A DNA stretch of 64,000 nucleotides from Thermoplasmata archaeon (lineage in GTDB: Archaea > Thermoplasmatota > DTKX01 > JAHFTX01): the NCBI GenBank assembly GCA_023265395.1, contig JAHFTX010000008.1:21447-85446 (forward strand), in the 5' to 3' direction. Under the pieces are notes generated by a model. It ran no database searches and was not told the origin of the DNA. It worked only from the letters and a program-made list of their open reading frames with translations. Shown here piece by piece: positions 44,314-53,992 of the stretch. Both the position numbers and the translations under genes were made by a program. Position 1 is the first letter of the stretch. Each line of letters opens with the position of its first letter.

Positions 44314-44444
44314 AGGATGACGATCGCCCCCAGGGCAGTCATCGCGTTGGTGGCGATGACTGCGGCTTTGAAGAGCCGCGTGCGGCCCTGCTCGGAGCGC
44401 CAGTAGGTTTGGAGCCAGCGGTTGAGCATCAGTGACGCGCCCAC
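44292..44444 (-). CDS. 50-residue single-TM microprotein after atpD
   Basis: Not in the track. It starts at GTG 44444, next to the atpD TGA, or at ATG 44429 (45 residues). The sequence has a basic/aromatic head (NRWLQTYWRSEQGRTRLFK), one hydrophobic helix (AAVIATNAMTALGAIVILYLLL) and ends RP. Its last ~22 bases overlap the end of the opposite-strand integrin-like gene. The tight link to the ATP synthase operon suggests an assembly or accessory factor, but no ribosome site is clear. Confidence 0.5.
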   Translation of the reverse strand: MGASLMLNRWLQTYWRSEQGRTRLFKAAVIATNAMTALGAIVILYLLLRP

Positions 44445-45077
44445 TCAGGCCTGGCCTTTGGCCTTGATCCGCTTGAGTCGGAAGGTGTTCTCCCGTTCCA
44501 TCTCCTCGAGACGGAGGCGGACGAACGCTGCTGCCTCGTCGAGCTCCGGGATCACCTTGAACTCCAGGGCGTTGACGCGCCGCTTGGTCTTCTCGATGTC
44601 GTCGAGGAGCTTGCGCATGGTGGTCTCGAGCTCTGCCGCGGCGATGATCTTCTCGACGAGGGCCTCGTAGGCCTTGGCGGCCTCGTCGATTCGCGCGGAG
44701 GTTCCGATGACCCCATACCCTCGTTGCGTCAGCTTCTTGGCGATGCCAGAGGAGGTGATCTTCGGGACCACGACCCCCATGATGTTCTTCGAGGCGACCT
44801 GGATCGTAGGTTTTTCCTTGAGGGCGAAGGCTGCGCTCTTGACAGCGATGACTCCTTCCACCGCCTCGGCGATGGCGATTCGTTCATCGGCCGCCCTATA
44901 GTCGGCCACCAGCTGGGCACGGATCCCCTTGGCCCGCTCGAGCATGTTGAAGAACTCGATGATCAGGCCATCCCGTTTGAGTTTGAGCAGCTTGTGCCCG
45001 CTCTGGGAGAGCTTGATCCTCTTCTTGAGGGCCAGCAGCTCCGAGCGGTTGGGCTTGATGTCATCCTTGATGGCCAT
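44445..45077 (-). CDS. atpD: A-type ATP synthase subunit D
   Basis: Central rotor stalk, 210 residues. Long helices with the conserved N-terminal IKPNRSELLALKKRIKLSQSGHKLLK and the C-terminal helix RRVNALEFKVIPEL, both typical. ATG at 45077 after GAGGTG; the track start adds three residues. 35 bp after atpB in transcription order. Confidence 0.95.
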   Translation of the reverse strand: MAIKDDIKPNRSELLALKKRIKLSQSGHKLLKLKRDGLIIEFFNMLERAKGIRAQLVADYRAADERIAIAEAVEGVIAVKSAAFALKEKPTIQVASKNIMGVVVPKITSSGIAKKLTQRGYGVIGTSARIDEAAKAYEALVEKIIAAAELETTMRKLLDDIEKTKRRVNALEFKVIPELDEAAAFVRLRLEEMERENTFRLKRIKAKGQA

Positions 45078-45112
45078 CGTCCGCACCTCGTGTCCGATTC
45101 AGCGGTGGGCGC

Positions 45113-46582
45113 CTACTCCGCCTTCGCCTTCTTGGGCTTGGTCCTCTTGGGAGCGTCCACGGTTGGCGAAGCCGCAGGCGTCACCACGGCCGGGGCCGAT
45201 GCAGCCTTGGTGGCGTAGGCCGGGTGGTATTTCTTGATGAACTTGGTGTCGATGCGGGTCAGTTGGCTCTCTTCGAGGGTCGAGAGCAGATTCCAGAAGT
45301 GGCCGAGCGTCGTGGTGATCTGCCGATCCTCGTCACGACCTTGCCGAACCAGCTTGTCCTCGAAGATATCAGCGAATTCGAGGAACTTGCGGTCCCGCGG
45401 CGAGAGCGCCTCCTTTCCAACGATCGCCACCAGACCGCGCAGGTCTCGCCCTTCGGCGTAGGCCGCGTACACTTGGTCGGAGACTGCCTTGTGGTCCTCT
45501 CGAGTATGCTTGGCACCGATGCCGGAGTTCATCAACCGACTGAGCGAGGGCAGCACGTTGATCGGGGGATAGATTCCCTTGCGGTGGAGTTCGCGACTGA
45601 CGACTATCTGGCCCTCGGTGATGTACCCGGTGAGGTCGGGGATAGGGTGGGTGATGTCGTCCCCGGGCATCGTCAGGATCGGGAACTGGGTCACCGACCC
45701 GGTTCGTCCCTTGATCTTGCCTGCGCGTTCATAGATGGTCGAGAGGTCGGTGTACATGTACCCAGGATAGCCACGCCGACCGGGGACTTCCTCACGCGCG
45801 GCCCCGATCTCGCGCAGCGACTCGCAATAGTTGGTCATGTCCGTCAGGACAACCAGCACGTGCATGCCCTTGGTATAGGCAAGGTATTCCGCAGCCGTCA
45901 GCGCCAATCGCGGGGTGATCAATCGCTCGATCGCTGGGTCGTTGGCAAGGTTGAGGAAGACGGTGGCCCGCTTGAGCGCACCTGTGCGTTCGAAGTCGGC
46001 CATGAAGTACTGCGCTTCCTCGTTCGTGATGCCCATCGCACCGAAGATCACTGCGAAGTCCTCGCCTTCGCCAAGCACCTTGGCTTGTCGGGCGATCTGG
46101 AGGGCGATATCGTTGTGCGGGAGTCCTGAGCCCGAAAAGATCGGGAGCTTCTGACCTCGCACGAGGGTGTTCATGCCGTCGATGGTGCTGATCCCTGTCT
46201 GGATGAATTCCGCCGGCGATTCGCGAGCATAGGGATTGATGGCGGCGCCGTTGATGTCCAATCGGTCCTCTGGGACGATCGGGGGACCGCCATCGAGGGG
46301 CTCGCCGCTTCCGCTGAGGATTCGTCCGAGGAGTCCCAGTGAAACCGGGAGCTTGAACGTCTCACCGAGGAATTTGACGCCGCTCCCGCGGTCGATCCCT
46401 GAGGTCCCTTCGAAGACTTGGACGACGACGAGGTCATGGCTGCTGTCGAGCACTTGGCCACGCTTCCGTTCGCCGTCAGGCAGCAGCAAGCTGACCAGCT
46501 CTCCATAGGCCACCGGCTCGGTCTTGTTGGCGAAGACCAGCGGTCCCTTGATGTCGGTGATCGTGTGGTATTCCTTGACCAT
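45113..46582 (-). CDS. atpB: A-type ATP synthase subunit B
   Basis: Non-catalytic nucleotide-fold subunit of the A1 head; 489 residues. [17 protein letters not shown] replaces the P-loop, and [33 protein letters not shown] is a family hallmark. After the usual C-terminus (KYHPAY) there is a ~35-residue Ala/Pro/Lys tail ending [12 protein letters not shown], not part of the standard fold. The track ORF begins inside atpA in another frame; the ATG at 46582 begins the known N-terminus and follows the atpA stop by one base. Confidence 0.96.
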   Translation of the reverse strand: MVKEYHTITDIKGPLVFANKTEPVAYGELVSLLLPDGERKRGQVLDSSHDLVVVQVFEGTSGIDRGSGVKFLGETFKLPVSLGLLGRILSGSGEPLDGGPPIVPEDRLDINGAAINPYARESPAEFIQTGISTIDGMNTLVRGQKLPIFSGSGLPHNDIALQIARQAKVLGEGEDFAVIFGAMGITNEEAQYFMADFERTGALKRATVFLNLANDPAIERLITPRLALTAAEYLAYTKGMHVLVVLTDMTNYCESLREIGAAREEVPGRRGYPGYMYTDLSTIYERAGKIKGRTGSVTQFPILTMPGDDITHPIPDLTGYITEGQIVVSRELHRKGIYPPINVLPSLSRLMNSGIGAKHTREDHKAVSDQVYAAYAEGRDLRGLVAIVGKEALSPRDRKFLEFADIFEDKLVRQGRDEDRQITTTLGHFWNLLSTLEESQLTRIDTKFIKKYHPAYATKAASAPAVVTPAASPTVDAPKRTKPKKAKAE

Positions 46583-46583
46583 A

Positions 46584-48323
46584 CTAGGCGCCTCCCATCG
46601 TTGCGAACTCCTTGTCCATGCTCTTGCGCGTCGCTGCCATCTTCTCGAGGAAACCCGGCTCGAAGCGCAGTCGCGCCAATTGCTCCTTGGCCGAGACCCC
46701 GAGGATCTTCTCGAGCGGGACTTCCCGCGTGAGCGCGTCATTGGCCGAGGTGCTGTATTGGCGGATCGCCGAGAGGATCTCGAGTTGGTTCTCCAGCGGG
46801 CAGAACGTGTCGATCTGATGGTAGGCGTTCTGCTGGAGGAACACCTCGCGAATCAGCCGGGCGACGTCGAGGAGGAGTTGTTGCTCTTGCGGCAAGGCGT
46901 CGCTGCCCACCAGTTGTACGATCTCCTGGAGTTCGGCTTCTTTCTGGAGGACCCCCATCGTCCATGCCTTGAGGCCTTCCCAATCGGCACTGACCTCGTG
47001 GGCATACCAGTCCTTGAGGATGGGGCCGTAGAGGCTGTAGGAGTTGAGCCAGTTGATCGCGGGAAAATGGCGCCTCTGGGCGAGCTTGGCGTCGAGGGCC
47101 CAGAACACCTTGACGATGCGCAGGGTGTTCTGGGTGACTGGCTCGCTGAAGTCGCCACCGGGTGGGGAGACGGCGCCGATGACGCTGACCGACCCCTCGG
47201 CCCCGTTGATCGTCTTGACCCGACCGGCCCGCTCGTAGAACGCGCTGAGCTTCGTGGCCAAATAGGCCGGATAGCCCTCCTCACCGGGCATCTCCTCGAG
47301 GCGGCTGCTGATCTCGCGCATCGCCTCTGCCCATCGTGAGGTCGAATCAGCCATCAGCGAGACGGCATACCCCTGGTCGCGATAGTATTCGGCGATGGTG
47401 ATTCCCGTGTAGACCGAAGCCTCGCGCGCGGCGACTGGCATGTTCGAGGTGTTGGCGATCAACACCGTCCGTTCCATGAGCGGGGAGTCGGTCTTGGGGT
47501 CCTGCAAGTGTGGGAACTCCGTGAGCACCTCGGTCATCTCGTTGCCTCGCTCTCCGCAGCCGATGTAGACGACAATCTGGGCGTCTGACCATTTGGCCAG
47601 CTGTTGTTGTGTCACGGTCTTGCCGCTGCCGAAGGGCCCGGGAATCGCAGCGGTCCCCCCTTTGGCCAGCGGGAAGAGGCCGTCGAAGATGCGCTGTCCC
47701 GTGACGAGTGGGATTTCGGGGCGGAGCTTCTCGTGGTGGGGCCGTGGGACTCGTACTGGCCAACGATGCATCAGCCGCAAGGGGGTGCCATCCTTCAGGG
47801 TCCCAATCACCTCGTCCACGGTGAAGGATCCGGCTGTCAGGGTGGCGATCTCACCCTTGACCTTGGGCGGGACAAGGATGCGGTGGACGATGTGCGTGGT
47901 CTCCTGCACCGTCCCGAGCACCTGGCCACCCTTGACGACGGTCCCCGGCGTCACAGCGGGGGTGAACGCCCACTTCTTGGCGTGGTCGAGGCCCGGTGCG
48001 CTGACACCGCGCTTGATGAAATCCCCCATCTTGCTCAGTAGCACCGGGAGCGGGCGCTGAATCCCGTCATAGATGGAGGTCAACAGGCCTGGTCCCAGCT
48101 CGACCGCTAGGGGCAGACCCGTGGTCGAGACCGGTTCGCCCGGGCGGATACCAGACGTATCCTCGTACACCTGGATGATGCTCTTGTCGCCACGGAGCTC
48201 GATGACCTCACCCATCAATCCTTCGTTCCCGACCAGGACCACGTCGTACATGCGCGGGCTGATCCCCCGCGCGGTGACGACGGGTCCTGAGATCCGGTAG
48301 ATCTCACCCTTGTCTTCAGCCAT
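46584..48323 (-). CDS. atpA: A-type ATP synthase catalytic subunit A
   Basis: Catalytic subunit, 579 residues. P-loop [22 protein letters not shown] (catalytic Glu) and the [30 protein letters not shown] stretch are all present, with the archaeal non-homologous region (~100-180) inserted before the P-loop. ATG 48323 is preferred ([16 protein letters not shown]). No intein is visible at the P-loop, a known insertion site. 93 bp from atpF. Confidence 0.97.
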   Translation of the reverse strand: MAEDKGEIYRISGPVVTARGISPRMYDVVLVGNEGLMGEVIELRGDKSIIQVYEDTSGIRPGEPVSTTGLPLAVELGPGLLTSIYDGIQRPLPVLLSKMGDFIKRGVSAPGLDHAKKWAFTPAVTPGTVVKGGQVLGTVQETTHIVHRILVPPKVKGEIATLTAGSFTVDEVIGTLKDGTPLRLMHRWPVRVPRPHHEKLRPEIPLVTGQRIFDGLFPLAKGGTAAIPGPFGSGKTVTQQQLAKWSDAQIVVYIGCGERGNEMTEVLTEFPHLQDPKTDSPLMERTVLIANTSNMPVAAREASVYTGITIAEYYRDQGYAVSLMADSTSRWAEAMREISSRLEEMPGEEGYPAYLATKLSAFYERAGRVKTINGAEGSVSVIGAVSPPGGDFSEPVTQNTLRIVKVFWALDAKLAQRRHFPAINWLNSYSLYGPILKDWYAHEVSADWEGLKAWTMGVLQKEAELQEIVQLVGSDALPQEQQLLLDVARLIREVFLQQNAYHQIDTFCPLENQLEILSAIRQYSTSANDALTREVPLEKILGVSAKEQLARLRFEPGFLEKMAATRKSMDKEFATMGGA

Positions 48324-48416
48324 GGCTACCACGCACCTGATTCAGTCCGACGTGCGTCGGTCCGAATGATGGAATAGGATATCCGCCAGTTGCTGGCGAC
48401 GTCAACGGTGCGGCCG

Positions 48417-48713
48417 TCACTTCCAAAGGTCCACCCCCACCGCCTGCTTGATTCGTTCGCGCAGGTCGACCTCCTCCACTTTGCCAATCGAGATGACCAC
48501 CGGGTCGATGCTGTTGCTCAATCGCCGTCGGAGCAGTGGTGGCAGGCGAATCCAGTCTTCATTGTCGACCACCAGGATTCCCACGTCTCCCTCGTCGGTG
48601 ACCTTGACCAACGTCTCTTCGAGCTGCTCGAATTCGACGGCGTGGGTCCTGCGCACCCCCGCCAGGCGGAACCCTAGGACGAAACGAGGATTCCCGACCA
48701 CTGCTAGCTCCAT
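48417..48713 (-). CDS. atpF: A-type ATP synthase subunit F
   Basis: Small central-shaft subunit; 98 residues with the alternating beta/alpha pattern and GNPRFVLGFRLAGV near the N-terminus and ILVVDNEDWIRLP in the middle. Set 11 bp after atpC. The C-terminus ends VGVDLWK, close to the usual length. Confidence 0.92.
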   Translation of the reverse strand: MELAVVGNPRFVLGFRLAGVRRTHAVEFEQLEETLVKVTDEGDVGILVVDNEDWIRLPPLLRRRLSNSIDPVVISIGKVEEVDLRERIKQAVGVDLWK

Positions 48714-48724
48714 CCTCTCCCCTC

Positions 48725-49798
48725 CTACGTCCGCAACATCGCTCGGATGGTCGCATGGTCGAGTCCGCGGTCGAGGCCACGGGCGATGATTCGGATGTTG
48801 TCTGCCTCTGCCCTCTTGTGGATGATGAAGGCCAGGACGGGTAGTGCTGACAAGGGATAGAGTGATGCCAGCTTGGCGCTGAAGCGCAGCATGTAATGGT
48901 CAAGGGCACTCAATACCGGGCTGAGATCCTTGGCGGCGCCCATGGACTCGACGGCCTCACGGAGCTGCTCGTAGACGGGGAGCGAGGCAAGCTCGGTGAC
49001 CAGCCCGTCAAGGCCCTCTGCGCTCGCGAGCCGCCGAAGGTCCGCATCGGGCAGCTCGATGCCACCGCGCACGAGATTCTCAAGGACCTGCTCCGCAGCG
49101 AGGTCCTCGGCCTTCATCTTGAAGAGGGTCCGGAGATTCACCACATCGACTTCGTGGCGCAAGAAGTTGAGGAATTGCAAGTTGGCCGGCGAGGTCGGCG
49201 TCACGACGCGGAACAGGTTGGCGTAATAGGCCTTGTCCAACTGGTTCTCGACGGAGGCGAGGTCAAGCTGGCCGCCCTCGCCGCGGCCCGAGGCGATGAC
49301 GGAGTGGTAATCGGTCTGAGAGAGGTTGTCGATGACGTCCGCGAGATTCTCGATGTTGGCCAGCGCTGCAAGGTACTCGTAGCTGAACTCCCCAGCGGCG
49401 ACGATATCCTCGAGGATCTCCTGGACGGGGATGCCGTTACTCTTGCCCCGGAGGATGACCTTCAGGTTGGCAACGTCCCATCGGCGCAGGTAAAGGGCCA
49501 CCATCGCCTGCAGTTCGCCCTCGCACCAGCCGAGGATCTGCCGGAAATTGTGGGCCAGGTTGAGGGAGGTCGCCCATTCGATCAGGTCGACGCTGCCATA
49601 GCGAGGGGCCAGCTCCTCGATCTCGGCACGATAACTGCTCTCCCCTATGGTGCGGCTGAGCTCTGGCAAGCTGAGCATCAGCATCTTCTCGTAGTTCTCC
49701 CTGGGCTGGAGCTCTGCACGTCGCGCACGGACGCGGGTCGTGACGTAGGCATAGTTCCCATGCTCGCGGTACTTGCGCAAGAACCGAAGGATCGTCAC
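48725..49798 (-). CDS. atpC: A-type ATP synthase subunit C
   Basis: Funnel-shaped subunit linking the rotor shaft to the K ring; 357 residues, normal length, almost all helical. WEEGDVAN-type repeats appear as RRWDVANLKVILRGK and RHEVDVVNLRTLFKMK, the two-fold internal repeat of the family. GTG start at 49798. Overlaps nothing; 20 bp after atpE. Confidence 0.93.
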   Translation of the reverse strand: MTILRFLRKYREHGNYAYVTTRVRARRAELQPRENYEKMLMLSLPELSRTIGESSYRAEIEELAPRYGSVDLIEWATSLNLAHNFRQILGWCEGELQAMVALYLRRWDVANLKVILRGKSNGIPVQEILEDIVAAGEFSYEYLAALANIENLADVIDNLSQTDYHSVIASGRGEGGQLDLASVENQLDKAYYANLFRVVTPTSPANLQFLNFLRHEVDVVNLRTLFKMKAEDLAAEQVLENLVRGGIELPDADLRRLASAEGLDGLVTELASLPVYEQLREAVESMGAAKDLSPVLSALDHYMLRFSAKLASLYPLSALPVLAFIIHKRAEADNIRIIARGLDRGLDHATIRAMLRT

Positions 49799-49818
49799 CC
49801 TATCCCCCCATTGAGCCC

Positions 49819-50382
49819 CTAGGCGCTCCGCGCAGGGAAAAGCTGCTGGCTGAGCTTCGCGAGCCGCGTGTCGATGAGTTCCTCAAGGAGGGTATCGTAG
49901 GTGAGGTCAAGGCGGACGGTCCGGTCTGCGCTCTCGACGATGATCCCTCCCATGCAGGGGATGTCTCCGCCGTATTTGAGTGAGGTGATGCTCTGGACGA
50001 AGAGGCGGTTGCGCGCGTTGGCATATATCGTTGCACCCCCTTTCTCGTTGGCCTTGATCAGGCTGCGGAGTAGCTCCTGATCCTGCTTCTCGGGCAACAC
50101 GGCGATGCGAGCTTTTGTGCGCTCGAGCAGCCCTTCGAGGACCTCGCGCTCCATGTGGAGGCGTCGTCTGGAGACCTCCAGCTCAGCGTTCGCCAACTCC
50201 CTCAAGCGGACGAGTTCTCCTTCCTCCTTGGCGGTTGTGCGCCGTTTTTCCTTGAGTGCGGCCGCCCGCAGGTTGGCCTCGGCCACGAGCTTCGAGCCCG
50301 TGCTCTCGCCCTCCTTGCGCAACTGCTGAGCACTGCGCTTGCCCTCGGCGATGATGCTGTCGATGACCTGTTCGAGTCCCAT
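49819..50382 (-). CDS. atpE: A-type ATP synthase subunit E
   Basis: Peripheral stalk subunit, 187 residues: an N-terminal Lys/Glu/Arg-rich coiled coil (about 1-95) and a globular C-terminal domain with MGGIIVESADRTVRLDLTYDTLLEEL. ATG at 50382 follows GGGGGGAGGATCG; the track's earlier start runs into the upstream hairpin. Pairs with AtpH. Confidence 0.93.
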   Translation of the reverse strand: MGLEQVIDSIIAEGKRSAQQLRKEGESTGSKLVAEANLRAAALKEKRRTTAKEEGELVRLRELANAELEVSRRRLHMEREVLEGLLERTKARIAVLPEKQDQELLRSLIKANEKGGATIYANARNRLFVQSITSLKYGGDIPCMGGIIVESADRTVRLDLTYDTLLEELIDTRLAKLSQQLFPARSA

Positions 50383-50407
50383 GGTCGATCCTCCCCCCCC
50401 GATGGCA

Positions 50408-50425
50408 CGGCCGGCGAACCGGCCG
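50408..50425. repeat. 7-bp hairpin with CGAA loop between atpK and atpE
   Basis: CGGCCGG-CGAA-CCGGCCG is a perfect stem in the gap just after the atpK stop in transcription order. It may stabilise or separate the atpK part of the transcript, since the K ring needs many copies per complex. Inference from position. Confidence 0.5.
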
Positions 50426-50463
50426 CGCAATCCAGAGGTGGGTGTGTTGCCTTCCTTCCGCCT

Positions 50464-50799
50464 TCAGATATTTCCCATCAGCAGGAACGCGATAACGAAC
50501 CCGAAGAGGACGATGGTCTCGGGCAGGGCGACGAAGACGATCGCCTTACCGAAGTTCTTCTCGTTCTCCGCGGTCGCACCGACGCCGGCGGCACCAATCT
50601 GGCTCTGTGCCACTCCGGTCCCAAGTCCCGCAAGCCCGATGGCCAGGCCCGCACCTATGGCCAGGAACCCGGCCCCGTCGCTCACGTCGCTTCCCTGGGC
50701 TGTTGCTCCCCCGACCATCATGCCGCCGCCGATCACGAGGACCAGCGAGGCCACGAGGGTTCGGCGAAGCCAGCCGTTGTTGTTCTTTGCGTTCTCCAC
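50464..50799 (-). CDS. atpK: A-type ATP synthase subunit K (rotor ring)
   Basis: Membrane rotor (proteolipid) subunit, 111 residues from GTG 50799, after GAGGTGAG. An N-terminal hydrophobic stretch (about 14-31) ending ATAQG looks like a cleavable signal sequence; the hairpin TMs follow at ~44-68 and ~85-108. The ion-carrying carboxylate is Glu94 in LPETIV. Gln65/Gln67 in TM1 and the Glu-Thr pair resemble the ligand set of Na-binding rings, so the coupling ion is open. Confidence 0.93.
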   Translation of the reverse strand: MENAKNNNGWLRRTLVASLVLVIGGGMMVGGATAQGSDVSDGAGFLAIGAGLAIGLAGLGTGVAQSQIGAAGVGATAENEKNFGKAIVFVALPETIVLFGFVIAFLLMGNI

Positions 50800-50841
50800 A
50801 ATCTCACCTCTGGATGTACTGAGTATCACTGAATATCAACC

Positions 50842-52866
50842 TCATCCCGACCCCACCGCATAGGTGTATCGACGGGTCGTGCCGAAAGGGGTGAACTTGC
50901 GTCCTCCCCCCTTGAAGAATTTCAGGAACCATTCCACGTAATGCAATCGAACGGCCTGGATTCCGCTGCTGAGCGCACCCAGCACGAAGACCATCGCTTG
51001 AACGACGAAAAGGACGATTGCTCCGCCGATGAGCGCGGGGATGCCCCCGATTCCGATGATGGAGAGGGCTAGGCTGTTGAGCGCCAGGACCAGAGCTGCC
51101 TTCCCCACCGCGATGGCTGCGAGTCGGGTGTAGGAAATCAAATTCGTGACCAAGCCAAGGACTTCGAGGATCTCCAAGAATCCACTGGTGGCGACGAGTG
51201 CCACGATGCCGATGAGAACGATCATGATGGCAATCTGCAACGAGCCGGTCAAGGGGATGCCGGCGAACTCTCCGAGCGCGAAAGGTCTGGCGAACAGGTC
51301 GCCCCGGACCATGCCGACCATGGTCGTCAGGGTCAGGGAAAGCCCCACGAGCACCACCAACCAAGCGAGTTTCGCCGCGGCGTGCCGCGGGTGGTGCTCA
51401 CGCTCGTTGATGAAGCCAATCACGAAGCCGATGAAAATCTGGATCATCCCGATGACGAGGGCGAATTTGAGCATGAATCGCACGTCGGCCACCTCAAGCT
51501 TGAACAACATCGGGTAATGGAACAGCAGAGTCCCTTGGTAGGCGACGTCATACTGGTGTGCCACCTCCATGCCGAAAGCCTCAGCATACTGGGTGAACTC
51601 GAACCCGAACGCCTCGGCGAAGACGAAGATCCCGAAGAAGAGGGTCCAGATGCCGCCGCCGATGAGCAGCTTGCCGAACCGCTGCCCTTCCTCGTCGGTT
51701 GCACCCCGCAGGAAGTAAAACCCAAAGAGGATCAACAGGGTACCGTAGCCAGCGTCCCCGATCATCATGCCAAAGAAGAAGGGAAAGGTCAAGGCTAACA
51801 AGAACGTGGGGTCGATCTCACCATAGCGTGGGATCGAGTAGAGGTCCATCAAGAACTCGACCGGCCGCATGACCTTCGGGTTGCGGAGGGCCACGGGCGG
51901 TTCCTCGGCAGGGTCAGGCTCATGATGGGCGCCCTCATCCCCTGCAGGTTCGTCCTGCAACGGGAGCAGTTCGAGGTGAGCACCTGCGGGCAGCAGGCCG
52001 GCGAGCCGGGGGAGATCCGCGTGCTTGACGAACCCTTCGATCAGGAAGGCGTTCTTGGTGACCGCAAATCGCAAGGGACTCTCCGCCTTCTGCACATCGA
52101 TCGAGAGCAGTTCTTCGGCCGCCAGGAGGAACCCCTCGTGCTCCTTTCGAAGGGCCTCGAGCTCCTTCCGCGCCGCACCGAGGCGCTCAACGGCGGCCGC
52201 CCGCTGGGATTGGACCTCTGCCAGTAGACGGTCGGGGCTGCGTTCGCCTTTGGGGATGCGCAGCTCGGAGAACTGTGCCCCCTGGAGCACCTTGCTGACC
52301 TCTGCGGCATGGACGCGAGGCACGAAGATGGCGGCGACTCCAGCCTTGGGGTCGGTCAGCAGAAGGTAATCTGGAGTGATCGCAGAGATGGCGCTGGAGA
52401 CGTCGCTTCGGACGAACCCGACGAAGACTTCGAGGCTGCGATAGCCACTGTAATAGGAGAGGTCGAGGGGGAGCCTCTGGAGCGGTGTGAGGTCCTCGCT
52501 CCACTTTTCGAGGTCCCGCAGCTCGGTTTCGAGGCGAACATTGTCCTCACCCTTGGTGGTCACCGAGTGTTGAACTCGCGCGAGGCGGCTATCGAGCTCC
52601 ATCCGGAGCTCGCCCTCTTCCCAAGGTTCCTGAGCAGCGCCACGATCAATCCCAAGCACCTTCATCGCTGCGCGAATCTGAAGCAGTTGTTCCGAGGCGC
52701 GATGAGCCGCCGGCAGCGGTGCGCCAATCGAGAATCCGTCTTCGGATCCTGCGTAGTCTCGGATATGGACCAGGCGGTGCCGATGGAGCATCTCGATGGT
52801 CTCGTAGAGGCACGGCTTGGCGCCGGCGATCAAGACCCGCTGCATGCGGTGGGGACGGAAGGCCAT
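50842..52866 (-). CDS. atpI: A-type ATP synthase subunit I (a-like)
   Basis: Stator membrane subunit that carries ions past the ring; 674 residues. A soluble N-terminal half with coiled coil (EVQSQRAAAVERLGAARKEL) is followed by seven or eight TM helices. The key arginine is in NLISYTRLAAIAVG. ATG 52866 starts the expected MAFRPHRMQRVLI; the track start is 30 codons upstream, past the atpH end. A 30-residue acidic linker (GDEGAHHEPDPAEEP) precedes the membrane domain. Confidence 0.95.
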   Translation of the reverse strand: MAFRPHRMQRVLIAGAKPCLYETIEMLHRHRLVHIRDYAGSEDGFSIGAPLPAAHRASEQLLQIRAAMKVLGIDRGAAQEPWEEGELRMELDSRLARVQHSVTTKGEDNVRLETELRDLEKWSEDLTPLQRLPLDLSYYSGYRSLEVFVGFVRSDVSSAISAITPDYLLLTDPKAGVAAIFVPRVHAAEVSKVLQGAQFSELRIPKGERSPDRLLAEVQSQRAAAVERLGAARKELEALRKEHEGFLLAAEELLSIDVQKAESPLRFAVTKNAFLIEGFVKHADLPRLAGLLPAGAHLELLPLQDEPAGDEGAHHEPDPAEEPPVALRNPKVMRPVEFLMDLYSIPRYGEIDPTFLLALTFPFFFGMMIGDAGYGTLLILFGFYFLRGATDEEGQRFGKLLIGGGIWTLFFGIFVFAEAFGFEFTQYAEAFGMEVAHQYDVAYQGTLLFHYPMLFKLEVADVRFMLKFALVIGMIQIFIGFVIGFINEREHHPRHAAAKLAWLVVLVGLSLTLTTMVGMVRGDLFARPFALGEFAGIPLTGSLQIAIMIVLIGIVALVATSGFLEILEVLGLVTNLISYTRLAAIAVGKAALVLALNSLALSIIGIGGIPALIGGAIVLFVVQAMVFVLGALSSGIQAVRLHYVEWFLKFFKGGGRKFTPFGTTRRYTYAVGSG

Positions 52867-52903
52867 CGTGCCACTGCCTCGGTCCTGGGGTCCTCGTCCT
52901 TGG

Positions 52904-53239
52904 TCAACCGGTCCGGTGTCGAACGAATTCGGAGAAGTCGGACATGAGCTGGTCAATGGCGCTATCGGCCCTGCTCATCGCTGCGGCGCGCTGCTGGGCC
53001 AGGGCGGCATCACCAGTCCCTAGAATCCGAGTCCGCTCCGCGTCCACCGCCACGCGAACGCCGGCGAGAATCTCCCTCGCGGCGGCTTCTGCCTCCACGG
53101 CGGCCTCTTCGAGGCTGGTCGTCGCGTTGGAGCGAGCCGCGGCAAGGGCCTTCTCGCGGATGATGCGGGCTGCCTGGGTAAGTTGCTCGGCCTCTTGCTC
53201 TGCCTGGCGAATCCGGTCCAGGACCTCGTGCTTCGACAC
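52904..53239 (-). CDS. atpH: A-type ATP synthase subunit H
   Basis: Peripheral stalk coiled-coil partner of AtpE; 111 residues of Glu/Ala/Arg-rich heptads beginning SKHEVLDRIRQAEQEAEQL. First gene of the operon. GTG 53239 is the only start that gives the family N-terminus; the track's long ORF extends into the promoter region. No clear ribosome site is adjacent. Confidence 0.85.
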   Translation of the reverse strand: MSKHEVLDRIRQAEQEAEQLTQAARIIREKALAAARSNATTSLEEAAVEAEAAAREILAGVRVAVDAERTRILGTGDAALAQQRAAAMSRADSAIDQLMSDFSEFVRHRTG

Positions 53240-53318
53240 CCCAAGGACCCCCGTGCGGCCTCCTAACCCCCTTCTTGGGGACACCGAAGGCGGAAACGTG
53301 GGCGGTAACGAGACTGGC

Positions 53319-53330
53319 CCTTTAAGGGTT
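53319..53330 (-). promoter_or_regulatory. Candidate TATA box of the atp operon
   Basis: CCCTTTAAGGGT (minus ACCCTTAAAGGG) about 86 nt before the atpH GTG, in the 134-bp gap before the second TBP gene; implies a leader of ~60 nt. Confidence 0.4.
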
Positions 53331-53373
53331 TGCGAGCGGCGCAAGCACGCGCAAGACGCTCGAAGGGAGGCGC

Positions 53374-53961
53374 TCAGGAGAGCACGACGGGTGGGGTCAG
53401 TTTGCCGCCTCGGGGCCGGAGCAACCCGGCGTTGCCCAAGTCTTCCTGGAGACGTTGGACGGCGCGGCACAGATCATCGACCGTCTTGGCGCCGGTACAC
53501 ACGATCTTGCCACTCCCAAAGAGCAGGGCGACCACAGCCGGGTCGTGGAGCCGGTAGACCAAGCCAGGGAACTGCTCGGGCTCGTATTCTATCCTGTCGA
53601 GACCCAGGCTGATGGCGATAGCGTTGAGGTTGAGGTCGCTCTCGAGGTCAGAGGAGGCGACGATGTTCTGGACGTGCACCTCGGGCGAGGGATCGACCTT
53701 TACTCCGGCTGCGGTCAGCTCCTTGACGACAATCTCGACCGCGTGGTGCACCTGCTTGACCGATTTGGCCCCGGTGCAGACCATCTTGCCACTCCGGAAG
53801 AGGAGCACGGCAGTCTTCGGGTCCCGGATCCGGTAGACGACGCCGGGGAACTGTTCAGGTTCGTACTCAGCGTTCTCGAGCATCACGGCGACAGAGGGGA
53901 GCTCGAGGTCGGTGTTGAGAGCCGTCGTCGCGACGACGTTCTCGATTCGGATAGACGGCAC
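53374..53961 (-). CDS. tbp: TATA-binding protein, second paralog
   Basis: 195 residues from GTG 53961. Two TBP repeats with EYEPEQFPG and SGK-VCTGAK motifs, as in the partial gene at 1-569, but differing throughout. It has a 13-residue C-terminal extension (PRGGKLTPPVVLS) missing from the other copy. TTG 53988 is the track start, but the TATA box is centred only 11 bp before it, so the internal GTG, 38 nt from the box, is preferred. Probably an alternative promoter-recognition factor. Confidence 0.94.
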   Translation of the reverse strand: MPSIRIENVVATTALNTDLELPSVAVMLENAEYEPEQFPGVVYRIRDPKTAVLLFRSGKMVCTGAKSVKQVHHAVEIVVKELTAAGVKVDPSPEVHVQNIVASSDLESDLNLNAIAISLGLDRIEYEPEQFPGLVYRLHDPAVVALLFGSGKIVCTGAKTVDDLCRAVQRLQEDLGNAGLLRPRGGKLTPPVVLS

Positions 53962-53992
53962 GGCGAGCCCAATCGACCTACTCGTCAAGGAC

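Noticed and set aside
46584-48323. Possible intein in atpA
   Set aside because: The P-loop region is continuous and the protein has normal length; the Hint-like protein elsewhere is a separate gene.
48896-49822. 308-codon plus-strand ORF opposite atpC
   Set aside because: Shadow from high GC in the third codon position; the opposite strand encodes a full AtpC.
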